Numbered from the stretch's first letter, positions 1 to 11,660 are shown. The stretch is 64,000 nt of DNA from Vespula vulgaris (GCF_905475345.1 NC_066599.1:1872501-1936500), one strand, 5' to 3'. A program made the numbers and translations. The notes: generated by a model not told the origin, from the letters alone.

Positions 1-1140
1 GGACACTAACGATCTCGCATTACCGAGATATAAATGATGATATTAACAATCTTATAAACCGCATCGTGGGAGTCGGTCGAAGGTGAAATGCTTCTATACC
101 AGGTAGGAGTAATTAAGATCTTAATTAGGTATTCACTCGAGGCACCGGCATACGCGCTCTTTCTAACCTTCTCTCTCTCTATCTTTCCCTCTCTCTCTCT
201 CTTTCTCTCTCTTTCTCTTTCTTTCTATTCCTATCTTTTAGCTTAGCCGCAACCTTTCTAGTTCGCTTTACACGTTCCTACGGAGTCGATGACACGTTGA
301 AAGTTTCGCGGATCTTACGTATTTCAACAACGAGTTCATCGGATATCTTTTATATTATAGGTTCAAAGATCAGACGTCAGAGCGTCTATCTAATATGCGT
401 GCCTTGCGAAATAGATTTTTTTTTCCTTTTATTTTTTTCTTTTTTCTTTTCTTCCTTTTTTTTCGAGAAGGGAAACTATCCACTTGGTGGAACGATTTAT
501 CTCGACTCCGATTATTCGTTGAGAAAGAGGTGTGTTTTGACAAGAACATCTCATTATTACCTCGTAGTTACGTATCTACATAGAAATTCGAAACGATGAT
601 AAAATCGTGAAAGAAATGAGTTTATCAGACGATCCACATTCATTGATTGTTAGATATTCAATTACTGCTTAAGCAACGGACGTTTTAATAGGAATTTTTT
701 AAGGGTTATAAACGTCTCGTTATTTATCAAGCCGTCTAAAATGAAATGATGGAAAATAGAAATACGATAGAGAATGTCGCGCGTTACGCTCGACGAATAT
801 AGGAAGTTGAAAAATTTGTAAATTCTTCAACAGGACAAGCTCATTATGATAAGTTTTTTTTTTTTTGTACGAATATTCATTACTTCCAGAAAACGCGATG
901 TCATAGTTTAGTCCGTTAAAGTCGCAAAGCAATTGGAAGAATCTCGCACGTAAGTAGGTACGTATATCGTTTAAGCATTTCAGAAGAAACAATTTATTTA
1001 TTATCAAATCATTTATAATAATTATTATTTTTATCGCGTTACGATTTACCGAATATATATATAAATTATATTTGAATACGGAGTATTATTTATACGATAA
1101 AGTTCATTTAAATTTATATATGATATCCACATTTCTGTTA
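1..1140. other. Non-coding left edge
   Basis: No gene is visible. A pyrimidine-rich tract (CT/CTTT) lies at about 158-239, a T-rich run at 411-467 and a T13 run at 854-866. The rest is ordinary AT-rich sequence with scattered CG. The open frames here are short and pass through the T-rich run, so I do not treat them as genes. Confidence 0.7.
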
Positions 1141-1154
1141 GGACACAGAAAAGC

Positions 1155-1194
1155 AGAGAAAGAAAGAGAAAGAGAGAAAGAGAGAGAGAGAGAG
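1155..1194. repeat. (AG)n microsatellite, imperfect
   Basis: A purine tract that becomes pure AG at its right end. It is the first of many GA/CT arrays in the window. In insects such arrays can bind GAGA-type factors, but nothing here shows that this one does. Confidence 0.9.
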
Positions 1195-3240
1195 ACGCTG
1201 AGAGAGAATTTTGTAGATGAGAAATTCCGATGTCTCGTCCGATAGGTCATTCGATCGTTGTTACGACGATGTAGCGAGAGAGCCGCGTAATTTTGGTTTG
1301 CAGTGGCGCCATACGACATCGACATAATTAAAATACTTAAACCGACAAGGATTAGTTAAGGAAAAAAGCGAGATGTGATACTATACCCATCTACCTACCT
1401 AACCTTTTTTCTTCTTTTTTTTTGGTCGGATTCATAGGCGACAGGACGATAAACTATGAGACGGAATGCAGCTCGATCGTATCTCAGCGATTTTTATGCT
1501 TTCTTATGTCGACCACACTGTTGGTAGATAGATCGAGGATACTCTTCGTGGCTCTCTCTTTCTTTCTCTTTCTTTTACTATTATATTTATCTATCTATGC
1601 ATGTACTAAACGTTTAACAAAGTAAACTAATTCGAATCTTGTAATCAAAGACTTACATGCCTTTGAAACTTTTAACAAGTAGATACATTTTGAAAAAGTT
1701 ACGTGGAACTTAATTGGGTCAAGACTATGGCAATTAATTCGTTCGATTTGTTGGATGATTCTACATACGTAGAAGAACGATAATTCTTGATTCGTAATGA
1801 TTTCAAATGAGACAAGGGAAAACCAAAAAAGAAAAAGAATTGAAAAAAGAAACGATGAGAAAGAGCAGAGGAACGAAGTTACAATGTGATTCGTGATTCG
1901 CAGGTAGCGATTATCGGGTAACGCCAGGCGTCGTTAATTATCGTCGAGTTGTTCTGTCTCTCTCTCTCTCTTTCTTTCGTACACACACAACATACATATA
2001 TATATAGACATGCACATATGTACAGACGCGCACGCATAGACATAGCCACACACAATTACGGAGGTGTGGATCTCTCTTTTAATTGCGTCACGACCCATTT
2101 CATCGACAGGTGTTTAAACTTTTAATAGACGATCGATTGGCGATCTTTATCGATAGGGAAGAAGATCTAACCGGAAGAAGTAGCAAATAAATGAGGAAGA
2201 TGAGAAAAAAGGGAGAAGGTAAGAAAGTCAAGAAATCCAGTTCCTAAAGCGACTAGTACTAAAGTACTCCTCAACAGAAGCAAGAACTCGTAATGAGATA
2301 TAACTGTTTCGAAGTCGTGAAATCTGTTATTGTTTATTAAGAATTGCATTTGTGTAAGAGAGATACAACGTTTACAACATAGCACACGTAGGAGTTGGGT
2401 AAGTACTGGTTATTAATAAAGGAAGAAGTTCAAGAGAGGATTGACCTCCGTTATGAGATCATTTACCGATCTAACTTACGATATGAATGTTTATAAAACA
2501 AGTTTATTCATTTTTGTTACAGGGTAATTCGAGGAGTGACGAAACACGTATATTTTTTAAGCTTCACTACATTGTAAATTTAATAGATGTCCAAAAGAAA
2601 AGAAGAAAGAGATATATATTTCTAAAAGTAGACAAACGAGAAATTATAATATCGAGATAAAACTAAAGGATAATTTTTAATTTTTCTAAGGGGAAAAAAA
2701 AGAAGAAACAAGAAATTGTGCCATGTCTTCGTATTTAAAAAAATATTCATTCAAGTTTTTGTACACATTAAAACATTATTGGGTCCTTGATAGAAAGTAA
2801 AAATTTCTATAAAAAAAGTAATTAATTGCATTAGCGGATCTACGTGAAAAAATGTACGGGTATAATAATCGATAAGTATCATTGTCTTTGTCTTTGCTAA
2901 GGCGGTGACTACTTTGATCCATTCGACGATTCGAAACTCTCACCACGGACTACTGCGTTGAGGTTTTTCACGGGGTAGAATAGGACCTGTGCGATTATCG
3001 ATCTTCGTCCATCGGTCCAATGCGAGTGGGTGTAAAGGATATTTTGAAGCAGCTTCGGCCATGCCAAAGATTATCTCGCATTATTTCGCCGTATCGCGCT
3101 CACGATCCTCGAGATCTCGTCCCAAGATACGTTAGCGCGCGAAGAATCAAGTTGATCTCAACCGTTGGAGAAACGCCAAGATCCATCGCTCCATTATGAT
3201 CTCTCTCGTGTGCCCAGAGAGATCAACCTCTTATACTCAC
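1195..3240. other. Non-coding sequence with small CT, AC and AT repeats
   Basis: Holds a short CT array (1954-1976) followed at once by CA/TA alternation (1981-2009). Position 2880-3160 is richer in CG and non-repetitive. No splice-bounded open frame, tRNA or hairpin stands out. Confidence 0.6.
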
Positions 3241-3345
3241 CCCTTCTTCTTTATTCCTTTTCTATCTCTCTTTCTTTCTCTTTCTTTTCTCTTTTTTTTC
3301 TTTTTTTCTCTTTCTCTTTTTTCTTTCTTCCTTCCTTTCCACTTG
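3241..3345. repeat. Polypyrimidine tract
   Basis: About 100 bp of almost pure C and T (CTTT, CTTTT and CT units) on the + strand. Such a tract makes the stop-free Ser/Phe/Leu frame seen over this position. A mirror-like composition could favour triplex DNA. Confidence 0.85.
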
Positions 3346-3904
3346 ATCAACTATTTTGACAGTACCTGATCCAAACTCTCGTCAACGTTTAAAGTAAGAT
3401 CTTTCGTTATGTTTCTTTTTTTTCCGGTTTAATAATAAGAACATAAATTACTAAAATCACCGTATATAAAGTAATAATATATCTATATATGTTTTTGATA
3501 TATGTAATGTTACAGGTAGTGATAAGTAAGGGAATTCTAAGGAAAATAACGATGAGAAAAAGAAATTTCATTTCGCACGTAGTTCATGCTTTTATCTTAG
3601 ATATTTTCCCGATAAAAGTATTAATAAATATTGTTAATTAATCTTTTGTTCTCGTTAAAACTTATTAACCTTCTCTCTTTCTCTCTTATTTCTTTCCTTT
3701 TTATTTGTTGTTTCTATTCTCAGCGCTACACAATTTATGTATGTATATATATCTATACAGACGCAGAAGTATTCGATAGCGACAACGAAAGAAGTACGAT
3801 AAACTGCAAGAACGATCGTGCCAGGAAGAAGATCGATCGATCTATCGAAATGGTTAGGGTTGCTTAGGGTAGTTTTCCACGTTCGAGATCGAGGTAGTTT
3901 CTCT
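3346..3904. other. AT-rich non-coding sequence
   Basis: AT-rich with TATATATCTATATATG-type stretches near 3470-3500, a CT-rich patch at 3665-3700 and ATCGATCG tetramers near 3835. No gene seen. Confidence 0.6.
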
Positions 3905-4100
3905 AATGCGTTTTATTCGGTGGCCGCCATGATACATCGTTGTATCAGCGCGTCGTCGGGTCCCGAGATATCGGTTAGCCGATCTCAGGGCGATTTGTCA
4001 GCGCTTGGCCGGCCGTGTACCACCTTATCAAATATATATCGAACACCGCTCCCATCGTGTATTTACTCGGGGGACCGGTGAGCTTACGTGTAGCTGTGTG
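3905..4100. other. CG-rich island with two inverted repeats
   Basis: Non-repetitive CG-rich sequence between AT-rich flanks. A 7-bp inverted repeat (TGATACA/TGTATCA, 4-nt loop) lies at 3930-3947. A second, bulged stem of about 11 bp runs from CCC at 3962-3964 to GGG at 3988-3990 with a TTAG loop. A GGCCGGCC palindrome lies near 4010. It could be a regulatory element or a structured transcript segment. An 87-codon open frame crosses it but shows no recognisable protein. Confidence 0.35.
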
Positions 4101-4640
4101 TGCGTGTCCGATCCGATATCATCCACTTCGCGTCTTTCTATGCCTAACATCAGAATCGCTAAATCTTCTTACCCCATATGTTTTTTGAGATAATTCGAAT
4201 ACGGTAGAACCTAATCTATAATATTATTCGCTCTGAATTCTGCCCAAAATTTCTGATTTGACTAATTACTCGTCGTCTGGCTATCTTCATCGTAGAACGA
4301 TATCATCGTTAAAGAACATGCGTTAAAAACGATAGAAATTTTGAGAAATGTGAGAAGAAAATTGGAACGAGAATACGATCTAGTTAATTATCGTCAACGC
4401 GTACTTGTATATACATATATGTATAAATATATTATATATATAGGTACGTATATAGATACGTATGTATGCATATTAATAGGCGTATTCTCGCATTAAGATA
4501 TCGCAAGAATGTTTTACGATCTTTATCGTTCTATCGTAATTAGAGACGCGGTAGTTCCTCCTCGATCTCTCGTCGACTGTTAGCTTTCACTCGATTATCA
4601 TAACTTATTTATCCAAGGATATAGGTGCATATATTTAGCC

Positions 4641-4646
<6 letters not shown>
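4101..4646. other. AT-rich non-coding sequence
   Basis: Contains TATA/TACGTA alternation at about 4405-4475 and otherwise unremarkable sequence. Confidence 0.6.

Positions 4647-4696
<50 letters not shown>
4647..4696. repeat. (TA)25 microsatellite
   Basis: Fifty bases of uninterrupted TA. It is self-complementary and can extrude as a cruciform. It is likely to be highly length-polymorphic. Confidence 0.97.
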
Positions 4697-4698
<2 letters not shown>

Positions 4699-5210
4699 CA
4701 CAGTATGATCGTAGAATAGTGTTTATTTTGTTATAAGATAATTATTTCGTGAAATACAAACGCGGAAAGTTATTAAGAAATTGTTCTATTTCTTTCTCTC
4801 TCTTTCTCTTTCTCTTTTCCTCTTTTTGTATTTCCATCTTTCTCGTACTCCTAACTCACTCGATCGTGCCTTAATCGAGCATTGTTTCGTTCTCACGAGT
4901 AATTACGTTCGATTCCCGAAGGGAACTCGGGCGCTAATCTTCGTTTATCGGCTGCTGCGTGCTTTCGAGTCGAGCCACGTTTCGCGCCCTGCGATCTCGA
5001 TAAGACGCAAACTCTGCCACGTACGAAGGCCTCCGCCGCCTTCTAAATACTGGTAATGGCGCTTAATATATCGCCTCGAGATAACAATCGTCGGAGAAAC
5101 GCGGCGATACGCGCCTGCACACTTTTACCATACCTTATTCCTCTCTATCTCTATCTCTCCTCGTTCTCCCTCTCTCCCTTTCTCTCTCTCTCTTTTTCTC
5201 TTTCTCTTTG
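4697..5210. other. CG-rich segment between two CT tracts
   Basis: CT-rich tracts lie at 4787-4835 and 5141-5210. Between them, 4850-5110 is CG-rich unique sequence. A GTTCGATTCC match to a tRNA B box near 4908 has no matching T-arm stem or A box, so it is not called as a tRNA. Confidence 0.55.
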
Positions 5211-5810
5211 CACAGATTAAAAAAAAAGGGGCTTTTTTAATCGATTTATCACCGTTCGCTTAGACAATAGAACGATCTTTATCTTTTTTATAAGAAATTT
5301 TCTAAAAGGATTAATGTAAAGGTTTTCGAGTTTTCCAACTTCGATAGTTGATTTTTTAATAACAAAATTCATTTCATTCTATACATTTCTTAAAGATTAC
5401 ATTAAATTAATAGTAAATAAATTCCGACGATTCTCCCTTCGAATAATAAAATTTATTCTGAATCGAGATACGTATTTTCGAAGATGAAGATTGAAAAATC
5501 GAGATACGATTACCCTTAACGATCTAATGTCTGAAATATTCCGAGATAAAAAGAAAGTTCCGACAAAATTTGTCTATATCGTTTGATTAAATAAAAAATA
5601 ATTATTAGTAGTGACGACATATCGAATGAGTATCTCGATCGTCGATGGGTCCGACGAGCGACGCGTACCGTTTAGCGATGACGCGATCTTTTCTTGGAAA
5701 ACGAATCGTTATTGCGCTATGCGTTACTGCTTTAGAGATCGAAGAAGGAGGAAGGTCGATATCGCGGAAGGCACAAAGTGTCCGGTTCGACTGGAAAAAG
5801 AAGAGACAGG

Positions 5811-5813
<3 letters not shown>
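5211..5813. other. AT-rich block followed by a CG-rich segment
   Basis: 5211-5610 is AT-rich with nothing recognisable. 5620-5800 is CG-rich and non-repetitive (many CGA/TCG steps) and runs into the GA array. Open frames here continue into that array as poly-Arg/Glu and are not convincing. Confidence 0.5.

Positions 5814-5868
<55 letters not shown>
5814..5868. repeat. (AG)27 microsatellite
   Basis: About 55 bp of uninterrupted AG. In three frames it encodes Arg-Glu alternation, which explains the overlapping open frames at this place. Confidence 0.97.
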
Positions 5869-5871
<3 letters not shown>

Positions 5872-6308
5872 AAGTTCGAAGAGTCATCGGCAAAGATCTC
5901 GAAGCCGACCAGCAGCAGATTACGCTCTTGAGAGTTTTAACGAGGAAGCTGTGGAATCGGCGCGGTTGATGCTTCTTTAAAAGCCCTATCGAACTCTTTC
6001 TTTTTCTTTCTCTTTATTTCTCTCTCTCTCTCTTTTTTTTTCTCTCACGTACCTACAGGGTGTAAGGAAAAATTGCTTGAAGATATTGACGAGCTGCCGA
6101 GGCTTCATACGAACGAATACCGCGAAGCCGATGGTGAAAAAGGGAAAGAAACGTTCGGTCATAATAGTAAAGCATAATAAATTGTCGCGCGTGCGTATTC
6201 TACACGTCTTCTCTCGGTAGTTGGACCCTTTCGAGGTTGACTTTAGGAAGAAGAAAGAAGGAAAGAGAGAGGGAGAAAGAAAGAAAGAGATAGGGGGTAG
6301 GAGAGGGT
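5869..6308. other. Non-coding, with pyrimidine and purine tracts
   Basis: A CT/T tract lies at 5996-6048 and an AG/AAG tract with G-runs at 6245-6308. The sequence between (6060-6240) is unique and mildly CG-rich. Confidence 0.6.
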
Positions 6309-6560
6309 CTTCACGTCGTGCAATTTTCGACGCAATAAACTATCACGTATATGGAGATTCCATTACCGTGCTCAGTTGTTTCAGGGTCGAGTGGTATTAA
6401 ACAAATTTATACGGCAGCCGAGTGTGTCATAAAAGACACGTATAGGTAAGTACGTACGTATGTAAGTAAGTAAGAGTACTACGTATGCTGCGAACGCCGA
6501 AGAAGAATATGGCGGTCGTCAGGCAGCGTCATCGAGCTGACAACTTTTAAAACCGTGCTT
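6309..6560. other. Possible cis-regulatory island
   Basis: Unique sequence with several AT-core sites of homeodomain/Hox type (CAATAAA, GTATTAAAC, TCATAAAAG) in a CG-containing context. A GTAA/GTAC tetramer run is at 6445-6474 and a GCCAT core (as ATGGC) near 6510. It has no long open frame. Regulatory function is inferred from composition only. Confidence 0.3.
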
Positions 6561-7213
6561 TCGTGCGTGCGATACCGCGTGTGCGGCTCTTCTTTTCTTT
6601 TTTCTTTCTTTTTTTTCTTTCTTTTTTCCTACAATTCCATCGGAGATAAAAAAGAGGGGAATGAGAGGGAGAGAGGGGTGGTGAACGAAGACGGGAGGGG
6701 TGGGGAGCGAAAAAAGATAAGAGGAAAATATCTAGATAAGGATTGAAGCTTGTCCCTCGATCGGTGGAAACGGATTATCGTTTGGTCGTCTATGGGTATC
6801 GCGTGTAAGATATACGCGCGAAGAGAAATGGCGAGGGGGGGCTGAAGAAAGGGTTGGGGGAGGTCAAGAGGCTGCCGGCGAGTCGGCTTGACGGATAAAT
6901 ATAATGATTTAATGACCATTTCGTACGGCAACGACACGAAATTCTATGATCTCCTCCTCCTTCTTCTTCTCCTCGATCGCTAATGACACAGACAGCCACT
7001 CGCAACGAGACTGCAATTATTTCGCGGCGCGTTCGACTCGAGTCTGACGTCATCGCGAGTACCTTCTCACGCCCTATGACCGTGCGGAGACTCGAAGGAG
7101 AAAGTACACTCCGCCCTAGAATCTTCTTCTAGACTGCTAGATATACCTAGATAATAGTACTCGGTTCCATTCTATCGCACGAGAATTAGATCGAGAATTG
7201 TCGCTAATATGCA
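6561..7213. other. T-rich tract and CG-rich unique sequence
   Basis: A T/CTTT tract lies at 6589-6629 and a purine-rich stretch with G-runs at 6655-6735. CG-rich unique sequence at 6740-7130 contains small CTC/CTT triplet patches. No gene recognised. Confidence 0.55.
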
Positions 7214-7249
<36 letters not shown>

Positions 7250-7299
7250 GTTGCTGCTGCTACTACTACTATTACTAGTACTAGTACTACTGCTACTAC
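7214..7299. repeat. (ACT)n trinucleotide, degenerating to TGC/ACT
   Basis: Pure ACT to about 7249, then mixed TGCTGCTAC and ACTAGT units to about 7299. The CTAGTACTAG portion is self-complementary. Confidence 0.93.
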
Positions 7300-8193
7300 A
7301 TTGACCCGAACTATCTTCGTTCGATCTCCAGATCAGTTTTTGCTCTTTCAGAGATCTATCTGTTCTTCTAAGGAAGTTCCTATCGGGTGCAACAGACTTT
7401 TCTGATCTTTCAGGTAGACCTTTGTTCGAGAATCAAAGAAGAACGTGTTCGACAAAAGTTATTTGTTGAAACATCCTGTTCGTGATTTTTATCTACGGTA
7501 CTTGACGATTCGAGAATGATTAGTTGAAAGGACAGCTGACAATCAGATTTTCTCTTCTTTTTCTTGTTCTTTTTTTCTTCTTTTTTTCTACGACACGTTT
7601 ACGATTCCCTAAGATATTCGATGTGTTAATTAACATGTTAGCTAGACGATAGCCGGACTAAAGTATTTACTCCAGTATCTTTTAGGATCGTATAAAAAGT
7701 TAGAAGAGAACTATAATGAAACCTTTCGTATCTTCCTAATGCCGAGTATGTCGTAATAGACGGCGATGTCGTACGTTGAATAACCATGGATTTAAATAAA
7801 ATATCAATTAACTGTGGTATCCTTTTGCTATCAGAGATTGCGGAGGCCTTTAAAAGCTCGACGGAGTGTGTACCCGGGTCGTGTCCAATATAAATCAGAT
7901 TGTATCACTCGGAGTGCTTTAGTTATCTCCGAATGAATCTAACGGACTCCTGTGTTGGGCAATTATCGCCGATATATCGATGCAAGGAAAATGTCACCGA
8001 GTCGCGAGTTAAACCTCAGATCGTCTTTACTATCCTCATCGTCCTCGTCGTCCTCATCGTTGTTCGTCGCATCGATCGTTTTGCCTTTGTAGATAATTAC
8101 ACTTCCATGCTTCGTTAGATTCGATTCGTCTCGATCGTCCAACCGATTATTCCCGAGACTCGACATCATTCTATGTACCTACATAGATATACT
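7300..8193. other. Unique non-coding sequence
   Basis: Mixed AT- and CG-containing sequence with a T-rich patch at 7555-7590 and an imperfect CTC/GTC triplet patch at 8033-8070, which reads as Asp/Glu on the minus strand. TTTAAAAG near 7850 and ATATAAATC near 7888 resemble TATA boxes, but no initiator sits at the right distance. Confidence 0.5.
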
Positions 8194-8216
8194 AGAGAAA
8201 GAGAGAGAGAGAGAGA
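8194..8216. repeat. (GA)n microsatellite
   Basis: Short GA array after CTAGAGAAA. Confidence 0.9.
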
Positions 8217-8324
8217 TGATCCGTGAATCGTCGAGCGATTCTCTGTAGAATCGTAAATTGTACGACGCGAACACACTTCGCAGACTATAATGTATTGTGT
8301 TCGATTTATTCATATACGTACTTA

Positions 8325-8368
8325 CTATATAAATATATATATATATATTTATATATATGTATATATAC
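8325..8368. repeat. AT microsatellite, interrupted
   Basis: TA alternation interrupted by AAA, TTT and TG. Confidence 0.88.
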
Positions 8369-8528
8369 TGCAGAAGACGAATCCTCCTTGAAAGAAGGAA
8401 ATCTCGATAACGAGAAAATAAGTGTCGCCTTCGGCGTACTTTGTGTCACGTGTGTTGCGAATAAATGTCGTCTGTCTCTGCTGTAGTTTCCTTATCTTTC
8501 TTTTCCTTCTTCTTCACCTACGATGATT

Positions 8529-8584
8529 ACCTACCTACCTACCTACCTATCTACCTACCTACCTACCTACCTACCTATCTACCT
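8529..8584. repeat. (ACCT)n tetranucleotide
   Basis: About 14 units, with two ATCT variants dividing the array into blocks. The same tetramer recurs in short form at 9362 and 20378. Confidence 0.96.
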
Positions 8585-9026
8585 TCTGGGAGTTTCCAAA
8601 AACGAATTGACGTGAAAGCGAGGGATCCACGTTGGTGGTAAACGATTCATCGTTTGGTACCTGTCGATTCGTGGAGTCATCATGACCTCGCGAGATCTTA
8701 CGGATTAACTTCATTTACGATATGTCGTCTTGGTTAGAGATCGATCGATATTGCAAAGATGGTACCGTTTGAATTCTTTAGAAATTTTTTTCCTTTTTTC
8801 CTCTCTTTTTTTTCTCTCTTTCTAAGCGTCTACATACTGTTCATAGGTATGTTTAAATTAAATCGTGAATTAATCGGCAAAAGGAAGATTAAGATTAGTT
8901 AACTCTCAGAGATTTGAATGAATTCGGAATAAAAAGAAAATAGAATGTAGGATCATCGTCTAGAGGATGGGCGTTTCAAAAACGAAAAATTACGACCTAC
9001 GCTTATGACTTTCCTATCTTTCTCGT
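8585..9026. other. Unique non-coding sequence
   Basis: A T/CTTT tract lies at 8786-8824. The remainder is unremarkable. Confidence 0.6.
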
Positions 9027-9038
9027 AGAAAAAGAGAA

Positions 9039-9087
<49 letters not shown>
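9027..9087. repeat. (GA)n microsatellite
   Basis: An imperfect AAAGAG lead-in followed by about 40 bp of pure AG. Confidence 0.96.
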
Positions 9088-9090
<3 letters not shown>

Positions 9091-9750
9091 TTGAGCTCGG
9101 CAGGTTGAATCTACCGAAAACATAAATTCTCAATGTCTTCTCTCATGTTTGGATTTAGAAGCTTAGCCCAGAGCAAGAGCAGAAGTAGGAGCAGAGCAAG
9201 CTGAGAAATAGATACCTATATACTCCAATTCCAGTTTCACCGAATTATCATAACGACCTAGGAAAGCTAAGCCAAAGCCTTATTATGGAGGTCGATTTCT
9301 AATTCCCTCTATGCGTTCACCTTCTCGTCTCCATAAATTCATCCATTTATGAGCGTTCTCATGTACCTACCTATCTATTTTTTTCGTCTTTTTTTCTTCT
9401 GCTCTTTTTCTTCTTTTTCTTCCTTCATTTCTTTTTTACATAAACGCCGCCAGATTTTTCGACTCGTTTCAGAATTTTTTCTCAATCGATATTATAGCCG
9501 GAAGCGATTATACCACGAAATTTTTTTTAATGATCAAATAAGAGAGAAACGAATTCGAGAAAGGTAATTCGAAAATATAATTCAAAATGATTTCGATCCT
9601 TGAAAAAGATCGAATTATTTTTGGATCTTTTTCTGAAATAAGAAAGAGTAGATCTTTAGGACGGTGCAATTGACTAGCAGGTGCCATTGGTTGGATTAAC
9701 CGGAAGTATGAGCGGCACAGAGGCTTCAGAGCTCGTAGTTGAGAGACGAC
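9088..9750. other. Unique non-coding sequence with a T-rich tract
   Basis: Short degenerate AGAGCA/AGCAGA units at 9165-9205 and a pyrimidine tract at 9362-9441. No gene seen. Confidence 0.6.

Positions 9751-9788
<38 letters not shown>
9751..9788. repeat. (CT)n microsatellite
   Basis: About 38 bp, nearly pure. It forms an inverted pair with the GA array 143 bp downstream. Confidence 0.95.
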
Positions 9789-9789
<1 letters not shown>

Positions 9790-9909
9790 ATTCGAGTGCC
9801 TTTAATTACGACTTCGTTCTCGTGTTATTCAGCGCGGTTTATCTTAATTGCGGTAGAATATCGCGTTATCGCTGCGACCTCGACTTCGGCAATCAAGGAA
9901 GAAGATGGA

Positions 9910-9928
9910 CAGAGAAAGAAAGACAGAG

Positions 9929-9984
<56 letters not shown>

Positions 9985-9986
9985 GA
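9910..9986. repeat. (GA)n microsatellite
   Basis: GA array with a pure core at about 9932-9976. It is complementary to the CT array at 9751-9788, so single strands of this segment could fold into a long hairpin. Confidence 0.95.
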
Positions 9987-10260
9987 GACGAATGAAACAG
10001 CAAGATGGATACGTGGCCATTTTATTGCACGCCTTTAAGTTTCTCAGAATTTCCTTCGAATACGAGCCGACACGTGACGTTAAAATATACTTACCTAAGT
10101 ACTTACGTGGCTTTGTCCTCGAATAAGAAGTTAGATGACACTGGAAAGTTAAATTGTTTGGGAAAATTTTATTCAATTTCGAGAGTACATCTGTGGGAAG
10201 CAGGAAGGCAAGTGGAGGAGGAGGAGGAATGGGAGTTGTTGGATCGGTGAAAAAAGAATG

Positions 10261-10306
10261 AAATAAAGGAAAAGAAAAAAGAGGAAAAAGAAAAGAAAAA
10301 AGAAAA
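10261..10306. repeat. A-rich polypurine tract
   Basis: AAAAG/GAAAA units, almost only A and G. Confidence 0.85.
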
Positions 10307-10650
10307 TGTCGACTCGGCTTCTTAGCGAGTAATTTGAAATACTAACGTTATTATAACGTTGCTTACCGGCCCATCGTGGATGATTATGCGGTTAGAGCGT
10401 GGCGAGGGGCCATAGAGCGCGACCGGCTACAAAGCACCTGACTTGTAAAGGATGTAGAGCCGTACGTGTCCGTTAATAGCTGACATCGTGAATGGCAGGA
10501 ATTTCATGCCTTTCCCGAAGCGACAGGTCCCTATCCACCTCTTGCTTTTCTTTCGCTCGTTCCGTGTCATAATGAACGAGACATCTGTATCCTCGATCAG
10601 GTGCGCGATTCACGCGCATGCATGGCAGAACGAGCGCGATTTCATTCGAT
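10307..10650. other. CG-rich island with a perfect palindrome
   Basis: Unique sequence. A 17-bp palindrome lies at 10344-10360 (arms AACGTTAT and ATAACGTT around one base), in a context rich in CGAT and GGCC/CCGG steps. It may be regulatory; no protein frame is recognisable. Confidence 0.3.
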
Positions 10651-10748
10651 TTCATTTCATTACATTTCATTTCATTTCATTTCATTTCATTTCATTTCAT
10701 TTCATTTCATTCGATTCGATTCTGTTCGATTCGATTCCATTCGATTCC
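10651..10748. repeat. (TTCAT)12 pentanucleotide grading into (TTCGA)n
   Basis: Twelve TTCAT units with one TACAT variant at 10651-10710, then TTCGATTCGATTC units to about 10748. The junction suggests that one pentamer mutated from the other. Confidence 0.95.
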
Positions 10749-11440
10749 TTGCGAATCGTCATCGACGAGTTCGATGATCTAGGGACTACGATCGACTCGT
10801 GGCTCTTCGTTCTCACGAGAAATCCGTTCAGAACACGATAGAAAACGTCCTGTGTTCTGTCGACTCCATCGTGAAATATTTTAATGTAAAAACAAGAGAA
10901 TAAATCGATTTCGAGCGAAGGATTAAATAGATGTCGTCAAGAAAAAATTATTGCTTTCGAATAACTTATTATAATGGTTAGTTTCGATTAAATATCCGAT
11001 TTCTTCTTCTTCTTCTCTTTTTTTTTTTTATACAATTTTAATACGAGTCATATGTCACACCCTATATTTCGTAATATCGAAATGTATCGTATTTTATAAA
11101 TTTACATTTAATTTATATTTCTGCGGTGCTCGTATTATTTATTTTATTATTCATATGTTCATCATTTATAATTGATCATTTGGACTGCCATAGTAGTACA
11201 GTTACTTATACACAGATACCTACTTGAGCAATAACGTAATTCATATATACGTGATATACACTATCAACACTTTTCTATATTTTCGGACGTTATTTCCATA
11301 AGATTTACATTAATTCGATTTAATATATAATAATTAGTACTAAACTATACATGCCGATAATTTCTGTAACATATTTCAACATTTTTTGCTTGGTTATATT
11401 TTATATATATTATTTACTTAAAGATTTACGTAATAAGGGA
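10749..11440. other. AT-rich non-coding sequence
   Basis: Contains an 8-bp inverted repeat, CAGAACAC (10829-10836) and GTGTTCTG (10852-10859), and a CTT/T tract at 11001-11030. Otherwise AT-rich with nothing recognisable. Confidence 0.55.
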
Positions 11441-11450
11441 AAACGGAGTT

Positions 11451-11516
11451 GTGCGCATGCGCGCCGCTAATCCACTTTCGGCGGCTCGAGTCCTACGCCA
11501 TATTGGTTCGCAGACG
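11451..11516 (+). promoter_or_regulatory. Candidate TATA-less promoter / first exon
   Basis: An abrupt CG-rich patch in AT-rich surroundings. It contains the NRF-1/Ewg-type palindrome TGCGCATGCGC (11452-11462), a GCCAT core as in YY1/Pho sites (11497-11501) and ATTGG, an inverted CCAAT box (11502-11506). This trio is typical of housekeeping promoters in animals. A possible splice donor, G|GTAACG, follows at 11517, with an alternative AG|GTTATT at 11559. The strand is chosen from the downstream splice signals. Function is inferred, and I cannot name the gene. Confidence 0.4.
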
Positions 11517-11660
11517 GTAACGAGCAGTACGGATTGCACGTCGTCCTCTTAATTACAGGTTATTACTTTATTATCTTTATCGTTCATCGTCGCCAAGTAC
11601 ATCAATCGATAGCTGATGTAACGATTTTACAATTCTGTCGTCGTTTTCAATCCATTGCAG

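Noticed and set aside
4905..4930. tRNA B-box-like GTTCGATTCC
   Set aside because: No pairing T-arm, no A box at the right distance, no acceptor stem.
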